41,630 bases of DNA from Bifidobacterium breve. Lineage in GTDB: Bacteria; Actinomycetota; Acidimicrobiia; Acidimicrobiales; Acidimicrobilacustridaceae. The notes beneath the pieces were generated by a model that had not been told where the DNA came from, made no database searches, and was given only the letters and a program-made list of their open reading frames with translations. Where the stretch lies: the NCBI GenBank assembly GCA_945878725.1, contig CAMCTY010000015.1:1-41630 (forward strand), in the 5' to 3' direction. Shown here in pieces: positions 32,222 through 40,278 of this stretch. Every line of letters starts with the position of its first letter. The first letter of the stretch is position 1. A program made the position numbers and the translations under genes.

Positions 32222-32248
32222 CCTATCCGGGCAGGCCCAGACCCCGAG

Positions 32249-32278
32249 TTGGGCGGAACAGGACCCCGCTGCTACCAT
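32249..32278 (+). promoter_or_regulatory. Candidate rpmB promoter (TTGGGC-N18-TACCAT)
   Basis: A weak -35 (TTGGGC, 32249-32254) and a good -10 (TACCAT, 32273-32278) are 18 bp apart; transcription would begin near 32285, leaving a leader of about 33 nt with GAGG before the ATG. Confidence 0.4.
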
Positions 32279-32317
32279 TCGCCTTCGTTTCATTCGACGT
32301 CTTCGAGGTGTGTGGTC

Positions 32318-32512
32318 ATGGCAGCTGTGTGCGACGTGTGCGGAAAGCACCCGTCTTTTGGTATGGCGGTCAGCCACTCCCATCGACGGACCAAGCGCCG
32401 TTGGAACCCCAATATTCAGCGTGTCCGCGCCATTGTTAATGGCTCGACCAAGCGCGTCGACGTCTGCACCTCCTGCCTCAAGGCAGGCAAGGTCGTCAAG
32501 GCTGTCCGCTGA
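32318..32512 (+). CDS. rpmB: 50S ribosomal protein L28
   Basis: 64-aa L28 of the zinc-ribbon type. Cys pairs CDVC (5-8) and CTSC near the end; [18 protein letters not shown] is the rRNA-binding core. ATG at 32318 with GAGG 9 nt upstream; an in-frame ATG at 32249 lies inside the promoter and is not conserved. Divergent from the DAK2/recG operon, as in many bacteria. Confidence 0.97.
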   Translation: MAAVCDVCGKHPSFGMAVSHSHRRTKRRWNPNIQRVRAIVNGSTKRVDVCTSCLKAGKVVKAVR

Positions 32513-32514
32513 AC

Positions 32515-32814
32515 GTGACTACCGGCTCAGTGCCTGTGTCGCTTCAAGGGGTCGTGAAGTCCTACGACCCGATCACCGGTGACGGAACGCTTCTTTGCGA
32601 TTCGAACCTCGCCGAATACGAACTCGCCCGAGATGCTCTTCACGGGTCGATTTTCCGCATGCTCCGGCAAGGACAGCGGGTCGTTTTCGATGTTGACGGC
32701 CAATTGGCGACCCGGCTCCGCATGGGCTCGGAAGTCGATATGGGCACCCCAGGGTTTGCACCGCCGAATCCCGGCAATACGCAGCATCCCCAGGGTGGCA
32801 ATCCCGACGCTTGA
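32515..32814 (+). CDS. Small cold-shock-like (OB fold) protein
   Basis: 99-aa protein. LQGVVKSYDPITGDGTLLCD at 10-29 resembles the first strands of cold-shock domains (GxVKxFdxxxGxGxI). The rest departs from them: ELARDALHGSIFRMLRQGQR then VVFDVDGQLATRLRMGSEVD, with no FVHFS-type RNP2. The last 20 residues are Gly/Pro/Asn-rich. GTG start 2 nt after the rpmB stop, so both are probably made together. Possibly an RNA-binding helper of ribosome assembly; this is inference from fold resemblance and position. Confidence 0.65.
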   Translation: MTTGSVPVSLQGVVKSYDPITGDGTLLCDSNLAEYELARDALHGSIFRMLRQGQRVVFDVDGQLATRLRMGSEVDMGTPGFAPPNPGNTQHPQGGNPDA

Positions 32815-33009
32815 GATCTGACTCCTGACTCGGCCGGCGACCCTCGCCCAGAACGGTTTCTGCGACGTCGACTGTCGGATCACCCAGTGGAATCCTCTAG
32901 CATCGCCACATTCATTCTCCGTTCATCCTCCCGGTGATCGGAGACCCCCTGAATACCCCCAACCTGAAACGCGTCAGCGCGTGAACTCGACAACGATGTC
33001 GGAGGACCA
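32815..33009 (+). promoter_or_regulatory. pckG upstream region with candidate -10
   Basis: 195 bases without a gene. TAGCAT at 32898-32903 is a good -10 candidate but has no clear -35; it would give a leader of about 100 nt. A small ACGCG-TCAG-CGCGT hairpin lies near 32970-32984, and GGAGG before the ATG at 33010 is a strong ribosome binding site. I see no riboswitch-like structure. Confidence 0.35.
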
Positions 33010-34803
33010 ATGGCCGGTCACAGCACAAACCAGAAGCTCGTCGAGTGGGTCGAGCACTGGCGCGAGATTCTTCAACCAGATGATGTGTATTGGTGTGACG
33101 GTTCCGCCGAAGAGTACGAGCGCATGTGTCGCGAACTCGTCGAGAGTGGCACGTTCCGCACGCTGAACGAGGCGAAGCGCCCGAATAGCTACCTCGCTAT
33201 GTCCGATCCGGGCGACGTGGCGCGCGTCGAGGACCGCACCTACATCTGTTCCGAAGCTGAGATCGATGCCGGCCCCACGAACAACTGGCGTCCGCCGGCT
33301 GAAATGCGCGAAGAGATGACCAAGCTCTACACGGGCGCCATGAAGGGACGCACGATGTACGTCGTGCCGTTCTCAATGGGCCCGCTCGGTTCGCCCATCG
33401 CCCACATCGGCGTACAGCTCTCGGACTCCGCTTACGTCGCCGTGAACATGCGCATCATGACCCGCATGGGTCAGGGCGCCCTCGATGTTCTTGGTGACGG
33501 CCAGTGGGTTCCGTGCCTCCACTCGGTCGGCATGCCTCTCGCCGCTGGCCAGGCCGACGTTTCGTGGCCGTGCGATGCCGAGAACAAGTACATCGTGCAT
33601 TTCCCCGAAACCAGTGAGATCTGGTCCTACGGATCCGGCTACGGCGGTAATGCGCTGCTCGGCAAGAAGTGCTTCGCTCTGCGCATCGCCTCGACGATGG
33701 CCCGTGACAACGGCTGGATGGCTGAGCACATGCTCATCCTCGGCCTCACCTCGCCCGAAGGTGTCAAGAAGTACGTCGCCGCGGCGTTCCCATCGGCCTG
33801 TGGCAAGACCAACATGGCGATGCTCATCCCCACCCTTCCGGGATGGAAGGTCGAGACGGTCGGCGACGACATCGCCTGGATGAAGTTCGGTGCCGATGGC
33901 CGCCTCCATGCGATCAATCCCGAAGCTGGTTTCTTCGGCGTGGCACCCGGAACCTCGGCCAAGTCCAACTTCAATGCGCTCGAATCGGTCAACGGGAATT
34001 CGATCTTCACGAACTGCGCCCTCACCGACGATGGCGACATTTGGTGGGAAGACCTCACTGAGGAAGCTCCCGCCCATCTCATCGACTGGAAGGGTCAGGA
34101 CTGGACGCCCGCATCCGGGACTCCCGCTGCCCATCCCAATGCCCGCTTCACCGCACCGGCGGCCCAGTGCCCGTCGATCGCACCCGAATGGCAAGACCCG
34201 GCCGGTGTTCCGATTTCCGCAATCCTCTTCGGTGGACGACGCGCCACCAACGTCCCGCTTGTGACCGAGTCATTCGACTGGCAGCACGGCGTGTTCCTCG
34301 GATCGATCATGTCCTCGGAAAAGACCGCGGCCGCAGCCGGTGTTGTCGGCGAATTGCGTTTCGATCCCTTCGCCATGCTTCCGTTCTGTGGTTACAACAT
34401 GGGCGACTACTTCAAGCATTGGCTTGAGATCGGTGAAGCGACCGACGCTGCGAATCTGCCCAAGCTGTTCTGGGTCAACTGGTTCCGCAAAGACGACGAC
34501 GGATCGTTCATGTGGCCTGGTTTCGGCGAGAACTCGCGAGTGCTCAAGTGGATCGTCGAACGGCTCGAAGGAACTGCCGGTGCCTCAGACACCGCCATCG
34601 GTCGGGTACCCAGCGCGGCTGATCTTGACCTCGCCGGCCTCGACATTGACGATGCCACGGTGGCCACGCTGCTGTCGGTCGACAATGACGCATGGCGCGC
34701 CGAGATCTCGCAGATCGAAGCCCACTTCGATGGCATCGGCACTCAGTTGCCCGCCGAGTTGCGCGACGAATTGCGCGAGCTCGAAAAGCGTCTCGCGAAC
34801 TGA
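33010..34803 (+). CDS. pckG: Phosphoenolpyruvate carboxykinase (GTP)
   Basis: 597-aa GTP-type PEPCK that interconverts oxaloacetate and PEP, a main gluconeogenic or anaplerotic step. Recognised by [20 protein letters not shown], the kinase P-loop [13 protein letters not shown] at about 258-270, [20 protein letters not shown] (metal and substrate binding), and [18 protein letters not shown]. Length is normal for the GTP enzyme. The gene is monocistronic: long leader before it and a 14-bp hairpin terminator just after. Confidence 0.98.
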   Translation: MAGHSTNQKLVEWVEHWREILQPDDVYWCDGSAEEYERMCRELVESGTFRTLNEAKRPNSYLAMSDPGDVARVEDRTYICSEAEIDAGPTNNWRPPAEMREEMTKLYTGAMKGRTMYVVPFSMGPLGSPIAHIGVQLSDSAYVAVNMRIMTRMGQGALDVLGDGQWVPCLHSVGMPLAAGQADVSWPCDAENKYIVHFPETSEIWSYGSGYGGNALLGKKCFALRIASTMARDNGWMAEHMLILGLTSPEGVKKYVAAAFPSACGKTNMAMLIPTLPGWKVETVGDDIAWMKFGADGRLHAINPEAGFFGVAPGTSAKSNFNALESVNGNSIFTNCALTDDGDIWWEDLTEEAPAHLIDWKGQDWTPASGTPAAHPNARFTAPAAQCPSIAPEWQDPAGVPISAILFGGRRATNVPLVTESFDWQHGVFLGSIMSSEKTAAAAGVVGELRFDPFAMLPFCGYNMGDYFKHWLEIGEATDAANLPKLFWVNWFRKDDDGSFMWPGFGENSRVLKWIVERLEGTAGASDTAIGRVPSAADLDLAGLDIDDATVATLLSVDNDAWRAEISQIEAHFDGIGTQLPAELRDELRELEKRLAN

Positions 34804-34826
34804 TTCGACGATTCACTCGAACTTCA

Positions 34827-34858
34827 GAAGAAGGCGGGGCTCAGGCCCCGCCTTCTTC
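34827..34858 (+). terminator. 14-bp perfect hairpin after pckG
   Basis: Arms 34827-34840 and 34845-34858 (GAAGAAGGCGGGGC and its complement) pair perfectly around the tetraloop TCAG, 23 nt past the pckG stop. Followed by GCGCTTTG with a short T run. The strongest terminator in the window. Confidence 0.85.
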
Positions 34859-34950
34859 GCGCTTTGACGCTCCTCAGCCGCGTACGTTCATCAGTAACAT
34901 TCGGCGGCCGGATCAGTTCTCACCGGTCCGTCACCATCTCGGGGGATTAC

Positions 34951-35478
34951 ATGGACGTCGCTCGCCGGATTACTCACGTCGAACTTCTGCACGCTCCCGG
35001 AGATCGCCTCTTGGCCGCCCAAGTGTTTGAGCTGCTCGGCTGCACGGTTGCCGACAGCGGCGGTCACTGGTTCACCGCATTCGTCGATGCGGACCTACGC
35101 GATTGGGCCAACAACGTATTTTACGCGTCCGAAGTTCCACCCGCGCAGCTCGCCATCGAAGCTGCGTTCGCCGGCTCAGCCTACGAGTGGATGAACATGC
35201 TTCGCGCCGCGCCGCAGAAGTCTCCCCACTTCGGATTACGCGTGGGGACCGCCGAGGAACTTCAGGAAATCGTCGGGCGCGTCCGCTCGTGCACTAACCA
35301 CCCCGAGCTGCAGGGTCGTATCGAAGTATTGGGCATGTTCTCTCACGATGAACCGGAGGCGATCGCAACCAACATGGACCAAGCGTTCATCTGGACGAAC
35401 GTCATCGCCAGCGGACCGCTGCGACTCGGCCAAGTCATCGAGGTGCAATGGCATCTCGAACCCGAACCAACCGCTTAA
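34951..35478 (+). CDS. Hypothetical protein, possibly VOC (glyoxalase) fold
   Basis: 175-aa soluble protein. The opening ITHVELLHAPGDRLLAAQVFELLGCTV resembles the first strand-helix of vicinal oxygen chelate proteins (strand with His, helix, then ELLGC), and PHFGLRVGTAEELQEIVGRV resembles the same element in a second repeat. Metal ligands of glyoxalases are not clearly present, so the fold call is weak and no reaction can be named. ATG 34951 has GGGGG at 7-11 nt. TAACAT at 34895-34900 could be its -10. Ends 4 nt from the convergent membrane protein gene. Confidence 0.55.
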   Translation: MDVARRITHVELLHAPGDRLLAAQVFELLGCTVADSGGHWFTAFVDADLRDWANNVFYASEVPPAQLAIEAAFAGSAYEWMNMLRAAPQKSPHFGLRVGTAEELQEIVGRVRSCTNHPELQGRIEVLGMFSHDEPEAIATNMDQAFIWTNVIASGPLRLGQVIEVQWHLEPEPTA

Positions 35479-35482
35479 ACGA

Positions 35483-35848
35483 TCAGACTTTTCCGGCCAC
35501 CAACATGGCGCGAATCCCGAGACCCATGATGAACAGACCACCGAAGCCATAGAGCAGGTACTTGTGCTTCTCCATCTGCTCGCGGTAGCTGTACAAAATG
35601 CCGATGACAATGATGGCGATGAACCCATAGAACATGTGGAACTTGGGAGCATTTATTCCCTGGCCGGCGACCATGCCCACGCCCATCGCCACCTGCACGA
35701 AGATCGTCAACTCGGCAACGGTGATGAACCACCACAAGGCTCGTGTCCGCAACGGCTCGATCCAGTTGGCGGCCAGCGCCCACGATCCGGCAAGGGCATT
35801 ACTGACGAGGACGACCCAGGAGAACGCCTGGTGAATGTCGCTCAGCAC
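35483..35848 (-). CDS. Four-helix integral membrane protein of unknown function
   Basis: 121-aa protein with four hydrophobic segments (about 8-29, 38-60, 68-87 and 97-118). Three His lie near the membrane edges (His 6, His 71 in PKFHMFYGF, His 94 in EKHKYLLYG), which could bind heme or metal, but no known cytochrome motif is met. GTG start 2 nt after the stop of the monooxygenase-domain gene, so the two form a coupled pair. I do not recognise the family. Confidence 0.65.
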   Translation of the reverse strand: MLSDIHQAFSWVVLVSNALAGSWALAANWIEPLRTRALWWFITVAELTIFVQVAMGVGMVAGQGINAPKFHMFYGFIAIIVIGILYSYREQMEKHKYLLYGFGGLFIMGLGIRAMLVAGKV

Positions 35849-35850
35849 GT

Positions 35851-36231
35851 CTAGGACTTGGGTCCGGCAGTGACGACCGGTTCGTAGGACCAGATCTCGC
35901 TCGACACGCCGACGTTGGCGGGGGGACCACCAGCAGCGCCTCCGGGATGACCGCCCGGGTGGCCGCCTCCGGCCGGCGCACCCTCAGGGGCACCGGTACC
36001 TCGATGGCCATCGGCGAATGCGGCCGAGGAGACCCAGGCGTTGAAGGCGTCTTCATCGCGCCAGCGAGTGACGACAAGCCACTGAGTGCGTTCGTCGGTT
36101 GGCTTCAGGAGTTCAAAACCTTCAAAGCCGTCCTGCCCATCGACAGATCCCGCCCGAGCAGCAAAGCGATGGGCGAGTTCGTCGCCGGCGTCAGCCGGGA
36201 CAGTGATGGCGTTGATGCGAATGATCGACAT
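35851..36231 (-). CDS. Antibiotic biosynthesis monooxygenase-domain protein with Gly/His/Pro-rich tail
   Basis: 126-aa protein. Residues 1-72 fit the ABM ferredoxin-like fold: IIRINAITVPADAGDELAHR, then GFEGFELLKPTDERTQWLVV, and TRWRDEDAFNAWVSSAAF. Such domains include HmoA/IsdG-type heme-degrading enzymes and quinol-type monooxygenases. Residues about 75-105 are a low-complexity Gly/Pro/His stretch, and SSEIWSYEPVV closes the chain. The ATG at 36231 is chosen at the fold start; the frame stays open upstream across map but that part is a shadow. Coupled to the membrane protein gene. Confidence 0.75.
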   Translation of the reverse strand: MSIIRINAITVPADAGDELAHRFAARAGSVDGQDGFEGFELLKPTDERTQWLVVTRWRDEDAFNAWVSSAAFADGHRGTGAPEGAPAGGGHPGGHPGGAAGGPPANVGVSSEIWSYEPVVTAGPKS

Positions 36232-36282
36232 GGCTATGAATCGTTGCCTGCTCTGGCGGGTCGCGCCAGTCAAGGGTCCCCG

Positions 36283-36288
36283 TAGACT
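36283..36288 (+). promoter_or_regulatory. Candidate -10 (TAGACT) before map
   Basis: TAGACT ends 9 nt before the ATG at 36298, which would leave a leader of about 3 nt; no Shine-Dalgarno is visible. Confidence 0.4.
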
Positions 36289-36297
36289 CCGAACATC

Positions 36298-37224
36298 ATG
36301 ATCAAGGCCAACGATCCGTGCTGGTGTGGAAGCGGCCAGAAGTACAAACGCTGCCATCGCTCTCCAGAGCAGCAGCTGCGTCCGGGCGCGCTCAGTCCCA
36401 TGCGCACCGTTCCCGAAGGAATCGTTCGGCCCGACTATGCCGAGACCGGCGAGCCCATTAGGCGCCCAGAGCCCCGCATCAAGTCTCCTGAGATCATCGA
36501 GCGGATGCGCAGGGCCGGTGTGGCCGCTGCTGAGGTGCTCGAACTGGGTGCCGCCGCCATCGCCCCCGGCGTCACCACCGATGAAATCGACGCGATCGTT
36601 CATCAGGCCTACATCGACCGCGGCGGCTATCCCAGCACGCTCAACTACCGCGGCTATCCGAAATCGCTGTGCACATCGGTGAACGAAGTGATCTGCCACG
36701 GCATTCCCGATGATCGCCCTCTCGTCGATGGCGACATCGTCAATCTCGACGTGACCATCTTCCTTGATGGCGTCCACGGCGATACCAACGCGACCTTTGG
36801 CGTCGGCACGCTAGACGAGCACTCAAAGCGCCTGATCGAAGTCACCCGTGAGTGTCTTGCCCTCGGAATCGCCGCCGTTGTTCCGGGTCGCCCATTCTCC
36901 GACATCGGGCGAGCCATCGAAACTCATGCACTCGCGCACAAGTACGACGTCGTTCGCGCGTTCGTCGGCCATGGCATCGGCGAACAGTTCCACACCGACC
37001 TGCAGATTCCGCACTATTTCGAACCGCGCATGGACGTCATCATCGAAACCGGCATGATCTTCACAATCGAGCCGATGATCTCGATGGGTACCGGTCAGCA
37101 CCGCATCTGGGATGACGACTGGACAGCCGTCACCGCCGACGGAAGCCGAACAGCACAGTTCGAACACACCGTGCTCGTCACCGAAACCGGTGTCGAGATC
37201 CTCACGCAACTCCAACCGGGCTGA
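36298..37224 (+). CDS. map: Type I methionine aminopeptidase with N-terminal SEC-C zinc motif
   Basis: 308-aa enzyme removing N-terminal Met from new proteins. The first 24 residues are a SEC-C motif (DPCWCGSGQKYKRCH; Cys 8, Cys 10, Cys 19, His 20), the zinc element found at the end of SecA and in ribosome-associated proteins. The pita-bread domain has NLDVTIFLDGVHGDTNATF with two metal Asp, GHGIGEQFH with the metal His, FTIEPMISMG and QFEHTVLVTE with the metal Glu residues. The SEC-C element likely aids ribosome docking. First gene of an apparent four-gene operon. Confidence 0.96.
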   Translation: MIKANDPCWCGSGQKYKRCHRSPEQQLRPGALSPMRTVPEGIVRPDYAETGEPIRRPEPRIKSPEIIERMRRAGVAAAEVLELGAAAIAPGVTTDEIDAIVHQAYIDRGGYPSTLNYRGYPKSLCTSVNEVICHGIPDDRPLVDGDIVNLDVTIFLDGVHGDTNATFGVGTLDEHSKRLIEVTRECLALGIAAVVPGRPFSDIGRAIETHALAHKYDVVRAFVGHGIGEQFHTDLQIPHYFEPRMDVIIETGMIFTIEPMISMGTGQHRIWDDDWTAVTADGSRTAQFEHTVLVTETGVEILTQLQPG

Positions 37225-37228
37225 CGAG

Positions 37229-37540
37229 TTGCGCCACGTCAGTTTCACGCTTGCCACACTGCACGTCGATGACGTCGAAGTTCCCCTGATGCTCGCCGAT
37301 CTCGTCGTCGTGCGCCGAGACGAGTCGAGCCAGATCGATTGGGAGGTCGTGGCGACATCGCTTCCGGTGATCCCCTATCCGCAAGCGGTCTGTCGCCTCG
37401 TCATGTCAAACCTCGTCGACGGTCGATTGCTTTCAGGTGATGCTCTGGTCGTACGATCCGACGAACAACGACATGTGTTTCGTGGCGGCGGCGAACTCAA
37501 CGGACTACGTGCCGAAGACGGACTGGAAACCGAACTATGA
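37229..37540 (+). CDS. Hypothetical protein coupled to an ABC exporter
   Basis: 103-aa soluble protein of unknown family: LRHVSFTLATLHVDDVEVPL opens it, with later beta-rich stretches (ADLVVVRRDESSQIDWEVVA; DGRLLSGDALVVRSDEQRHV). The only start after the map stop is TTG at 37229, 4 nt on, and the stop overlaps the ATG of the ABC ATPase by 4 nt (ATGA). The frame continuing upward inside map is a shadow. Gene spacing on both sides argues it is real; function could be accessory to the exporter, but that is inference. Confidence 0.6.
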   Translation: MRHVSFTLATLHVDDVEVPLMLADLVVVRRDESSQIDWEVVATSLPVIPYPQAVCRLVMSNLVDGRLLSGDALVVRSDEQRHVFRGGGELNGLRAEDGLETEL

Positions 37541-38535
37541 GTGCAACATCATCGTTGACCGCATCGGGGCCCGAAGAGGTGATCCGCACCGAAGCGCTCA
37601 CCAAGATCTACCCGGGCGATGTGCTGGCCGTGGATTCGCTTGATCTCACCGTCCATCGTGGCGAGATCTTCGGACTTCTCGGACCGAACGGCGCCGGCAA
37701 GAGCACGACGGCCGGCATGTTGACCACACGAGTGATGCCCACGAGCGGCAAGGCTTTCGTAGGCGGCGTCGATGTCGTGGCTCAACCGGTACGAGCGAAG
37801 AAGTTGATCGGTGTCGTTCCGCAATCGAACACACTCGACCGCGCGCTCACCGTGCGCGAGAACCTCTATTTCCACGGTCGGTTCTTCGGCATGTCAACGC
37901 GCGACTCCAACATCGAATCCGATCGGTTGCTCGAGCAGTTCCGGCTTGTTGAGCGGGCCAAGGCTCCAGTCATGGCGCTTTCTGGCGGCATGGCACAGCG
38001 GCTTATGGTTGCCCGAGCCGTGATGCATCGCCCGTCGATCCTGTTCCTCGATGAGCCCACCGCCGGTCTCGATCCGCAGAGCCGCATTGCGTTGTGGGAC
38101 ATCCTCAGCGAACTGCATGATGAAGGCCAGACCATTCTGCTCACCACGCACTACATGGAAGAAGCCGATCAGCTCTGCCATCGCCTTGCGATCATCGACC
38201 ACGGTCGCGTACTCGCCCTCGACACACCCGAGAATCTCAAAAAGTCCGTCGGCGCCGACACCATCGTGACCATCACGACGGGTACCGCTACCGACGGCGG
38301 TGTCGCCGATCTCTACGGCCTCTCCCGGAGACTCCAAGTTTCCATTCCCGGAGCGACCACCGTCACGCAGATCGTTGACGGACTTCGCCTGGGCGTGCAG
38401 GGCGCCCGCGGCGTTCTGCCGGCAGTCGTTGCTGTAGCCGAGGAAGCCGGCGTCATCGTCAAGGATCTGCGCGTCGACGAACCAAGCCTCGAAACCGTCT
38501 TTATCAATCTCACCGGAAAGGAACTACGCGAATGA
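37537..38535 (+). CDS. ABC transporter ATP-binding protein (DrrA/CcmA-like exporter)
   Basis: 332-aa ATPase of the drug/daunorubicin-type ABC-2 family. Walker A GPNGAGKST near 52-60, signature LSGGMAQRLMVARA, Walker B ILFLDEPTAGLDPQ and the switch His in LLTTHYMEEAD. The C-terminal 95 residues (DTIVTITTGTATDGGVADLY onward) form the DUF4162-type regulatory domain common in these exporters. The ATGA overlap with the permease shows the two are one transporter. Substrate unknown: lipids, drugs or polyketides are usual. Confidence 0.95.
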   Translation: MSATSSLTASGPEEVIRTEALTKIYPGDVLAVDSLDLTVHRGEIFGLLGPNGAGKSTTAGMLTTRVMPTSGKAFVGGVDVVAQPVRAKKLIGVVPQSNTLDRALTVRENLYFHGRFFGMSTRDSNIESDRLLEQFRLVERAKAPVMALSGGMAQRLMVARAVMHRPSILFLDEPTAGLDPQSRIALWDILSELHDEGQTILLTTHYMEEADQLCHRLAIIDHGRVLALDTPENLKKSVGADTIVTITTGTATDGGVADLYGLSRRLQVSIPGATTVTQIVDGLRLGVQGARGVLPAVVAVAEEAGVIVKDLRVDEPSLETVFINLTGKELRE

Positions 38536-39389
38536 CGACCTCCGCAGTGTCCTCGAGTTCTGGCTCTTCTAACCCGGCCATCCCTCTTCGTTCGACTCGC
38601 GCCTCCGGGATCATTGCGTTCCGAGCACTGCTGGCGCGGGACATGCATGTTCTCGTACGCAATCTCGCGGAATTTCTGCCCCGCACAATCCTGCAACCAT
38701 TGATGCTGGTATTCGTCTTCGCTTACGTGTTCCCGAAGATCGGTCAGGGCATCGGCGGAACCGGCGCGGCCGCTGCTGAATTCTCCACATTGCTTGTCGC
38801 CGGTGTCGTTGCACTCGCCGTACTGTTCCAAGGCATCCAAGCGGTTGCCCTTCCGCTCGTGACCGAATTCGGCGTGACCCGCGAGATTGAGGATCGTGTT
38901 CTCGCTCCCCTGCCCATCGCGTTCGTGGCTATCGAAAAGATCGCGTCGGGGGCATTGCAGGGTTTGTTTGCCGCAGTGGTCGTGTTCCCGATCGCGCTAT
39001 TCGTTCCGGCAACGCCCGTGAACCTAGAGATCAACTGGCTTGTCCTACTGACCCTCGCTCCGTTGGCCTGCATCATGTGCTCGGCACTCGGACTCATGTT
39101 CGGAACCGTGTTCAATCCACGCACGATTCCGATGTTGTTCGGCGTCGTCGTACTTCCGATCACGTTCCTCGGTTGCATCTACTACCCGTGGGCCGCACTC
39201 GCCCCGATCAAGTGGCTGCAGATCGCCGTGCTGGCCAATCCCCTCGTGTACGTCAGCGAGGGATTCCGCGCCGCACTGACCAATTCCTCAACCATGTCGC
39301 TGTGGGCGATCTATCCGGTTCTCGTCGGGCTCACCGTGCTGTTCACCGCTATCGGAATCCGCAATTTCCGCAAGCGCGTTATCGCCTGA
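38532..39389 (+). CDS. ABC-2 type transporter permease
   Basis: 285-aa permease with about six transmembrane helices; the N-terminal 30 residues are a Ser/Arg-rich cytoplasmic segment, then the amphipathic RALLARDMHVLVRNLAEFL characteristic of ABC-2 permeases. The family pattern NPRTIPMLFGVVVLPITFLG followed by a conserved NPLVYVSEGFRAAL near the end is present. Partner of the ATPase with which its start overlaps. Confidence 0.94.
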   Translation: MTTSAVSSSSGSSNPAIPLRSTRASGIIAFRALLARDMHVLVRNLAEFLPRTILQPLMLVFVFAYVFPKIGQGIGGTGAAAAEFSTLLVAGVVALAVLFQGIQAVALPLVTEFGVTREIEDRVLAPLPIAFVAIEKIASGALQGLFAAVVVFPIALFVPATPVNLEINWLVLLTLAPLACIMCSALGLMFGTVFNPRTIPMLFGVVVLPITFLGCIYYPWAALAPIKWLQIAVLANPLVYVSEGFRAALTNSSTMSLWAIYPVLVGLTVLFTAIGIRNFRKRVIA

Positions 39390-39426
39390 GACGCGTGTCA
39401 CCTAAGTGCTGATCGGTTGATTCCGA

Positions 39427-40260
39427 TCAGGCGATAATTGAAGTGATGAACGGTTCATCCGATGCACGGGTTCCGTCGAGCGCAATGAACCACTCGGTGC
39501 CGAACGCAGCCGTGAACATCTCGTAGGGCATCTTGAAGAAGAACGAGTCAGGCCCGATCTGACTGGCGTGAGCAGCCATTGCCGCTCGCTTCGTGTCGAT
39601 CGTGGAGGCGACGTCGATCGCGTGTGTGATCAGCGCTTCCGGCGAACCGAACTCGCCGCGATCGGCGGCGCTGGCGCGGCGACGCATTTGCTCGACTGTT
39701 TCACCCTCAAGTTCGCTCTCGACGTCATCCTCGAACAGGTTCGCGTTCTCCGCCATCTGCTTCATGATGCGATCGCGATTCATCGTGGATTGGAACACGC
39801 GATTGATTCCGGCGATCTCTGCAGCCCGTCGGCCGACCCGATGCACCTGGATGTGATCCGGATGGCCATAGCCGCCATGGGAGTCATAGATGGTTAGGAC
39901 ATCAGCATCGACGTCAACAAGGATCGCTGCGAGTCGTTGCGCCGCCTCTTCCACATCGGCTTGCCAGAAACATGCCGGGTTGTCATTGGTCGGCTCGCCG
40001 ATCATGCCGGAATCCTCGTAACCGAGGAACTCGGCGCGGTGCACGCCGAGAATGTCGGCGGCCAGTTTGGTCTCGACCACGCGACGCTCCCAGAGCGGTT
40101 CGCCCTCAGCGAGAACGCCAGGTTGAGGCTCCCCTTGTTCGCCGCGCGTAGCCGTGACAAGCACGACGGTGTGCCCAGCCTGTGAGGCGAGGGTCATCGT
40201 CCCGCCGGTTGCGATCGCCTCGTCATCGGGATGCGCATGAAAACACACGAGGGTTGCCAT
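39427..40260 (-). CDS. LmbE/PIG-L family deacetylase (Mca/MshB-like)
   Basis: 277-aa zinc deacetylase. The zinc/catalytic motif AHPDDEAIATGG has His 10, Asp 12 and Asp 13; the second zinc motif is YGHPDH near 135-140. LVTATRGEQGEPQPG and FLGYEDSGMIGEP match the mycothiol group (MshB and Mca), which deacetylate GlcNAc-inositol or cleave mycothiol conjugates. The insert ENANLFEDDVESELEGE and SQIGPDSFFFKMP fit Mca-like proteins. MshB versus Mca cannot be decided. The ATG lies 6 nt after a TAGGCT -10. Confidence 0.85.
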   Translation of the reverse strand: MATLVCFHAHPDDEAIATGGTMTLASQAGHTVVLVTATRGEQGEPQPGVLAEGEPLWERRVVETKLAADILGVHRAEFLGYEDSGMIGEPTNDNPACFWQADVEEAAQRLAAILVDVDADVLTIYDSHGGYGHPDHIQVHRVGRRAAEIAGINRVFQSTMNRDRIMKQMAENANLFEDDVESELEGETVEQMRRRASAADRGEFGSPEALITHAIDVASTIDTKRAAMAAHASQIGPDSFFFKMPYEMFTAAFGTEWFIALDGTRASDEPFITSIIA

Positions 40261-40266
40261 GCCAGC

Positions 40267-40272
40267 AGCCTA
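40267..40272 (-). promoter_or_regulatory. -10 hexamer TAGGCT, leaderless promoter of the deacetylase gene
   Basis: On the minus strand TAGGCT is followed by 6 nt (GCTGGC) and the ATG at 40260. It lies between the CoA-transferase stop (40279) and this gene, so the deacetylase can be transcribed alone. Confidence 0.5.
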
Positions 40273-40278
40273 CGGGGA

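Noticed and set aside
36232-36777. Upstream extension of the ABM-protein frame to 308 codons
   Set aside because: The extension is antisense to the N-terminal half of map; the ABM fold starts at ATG 36231.
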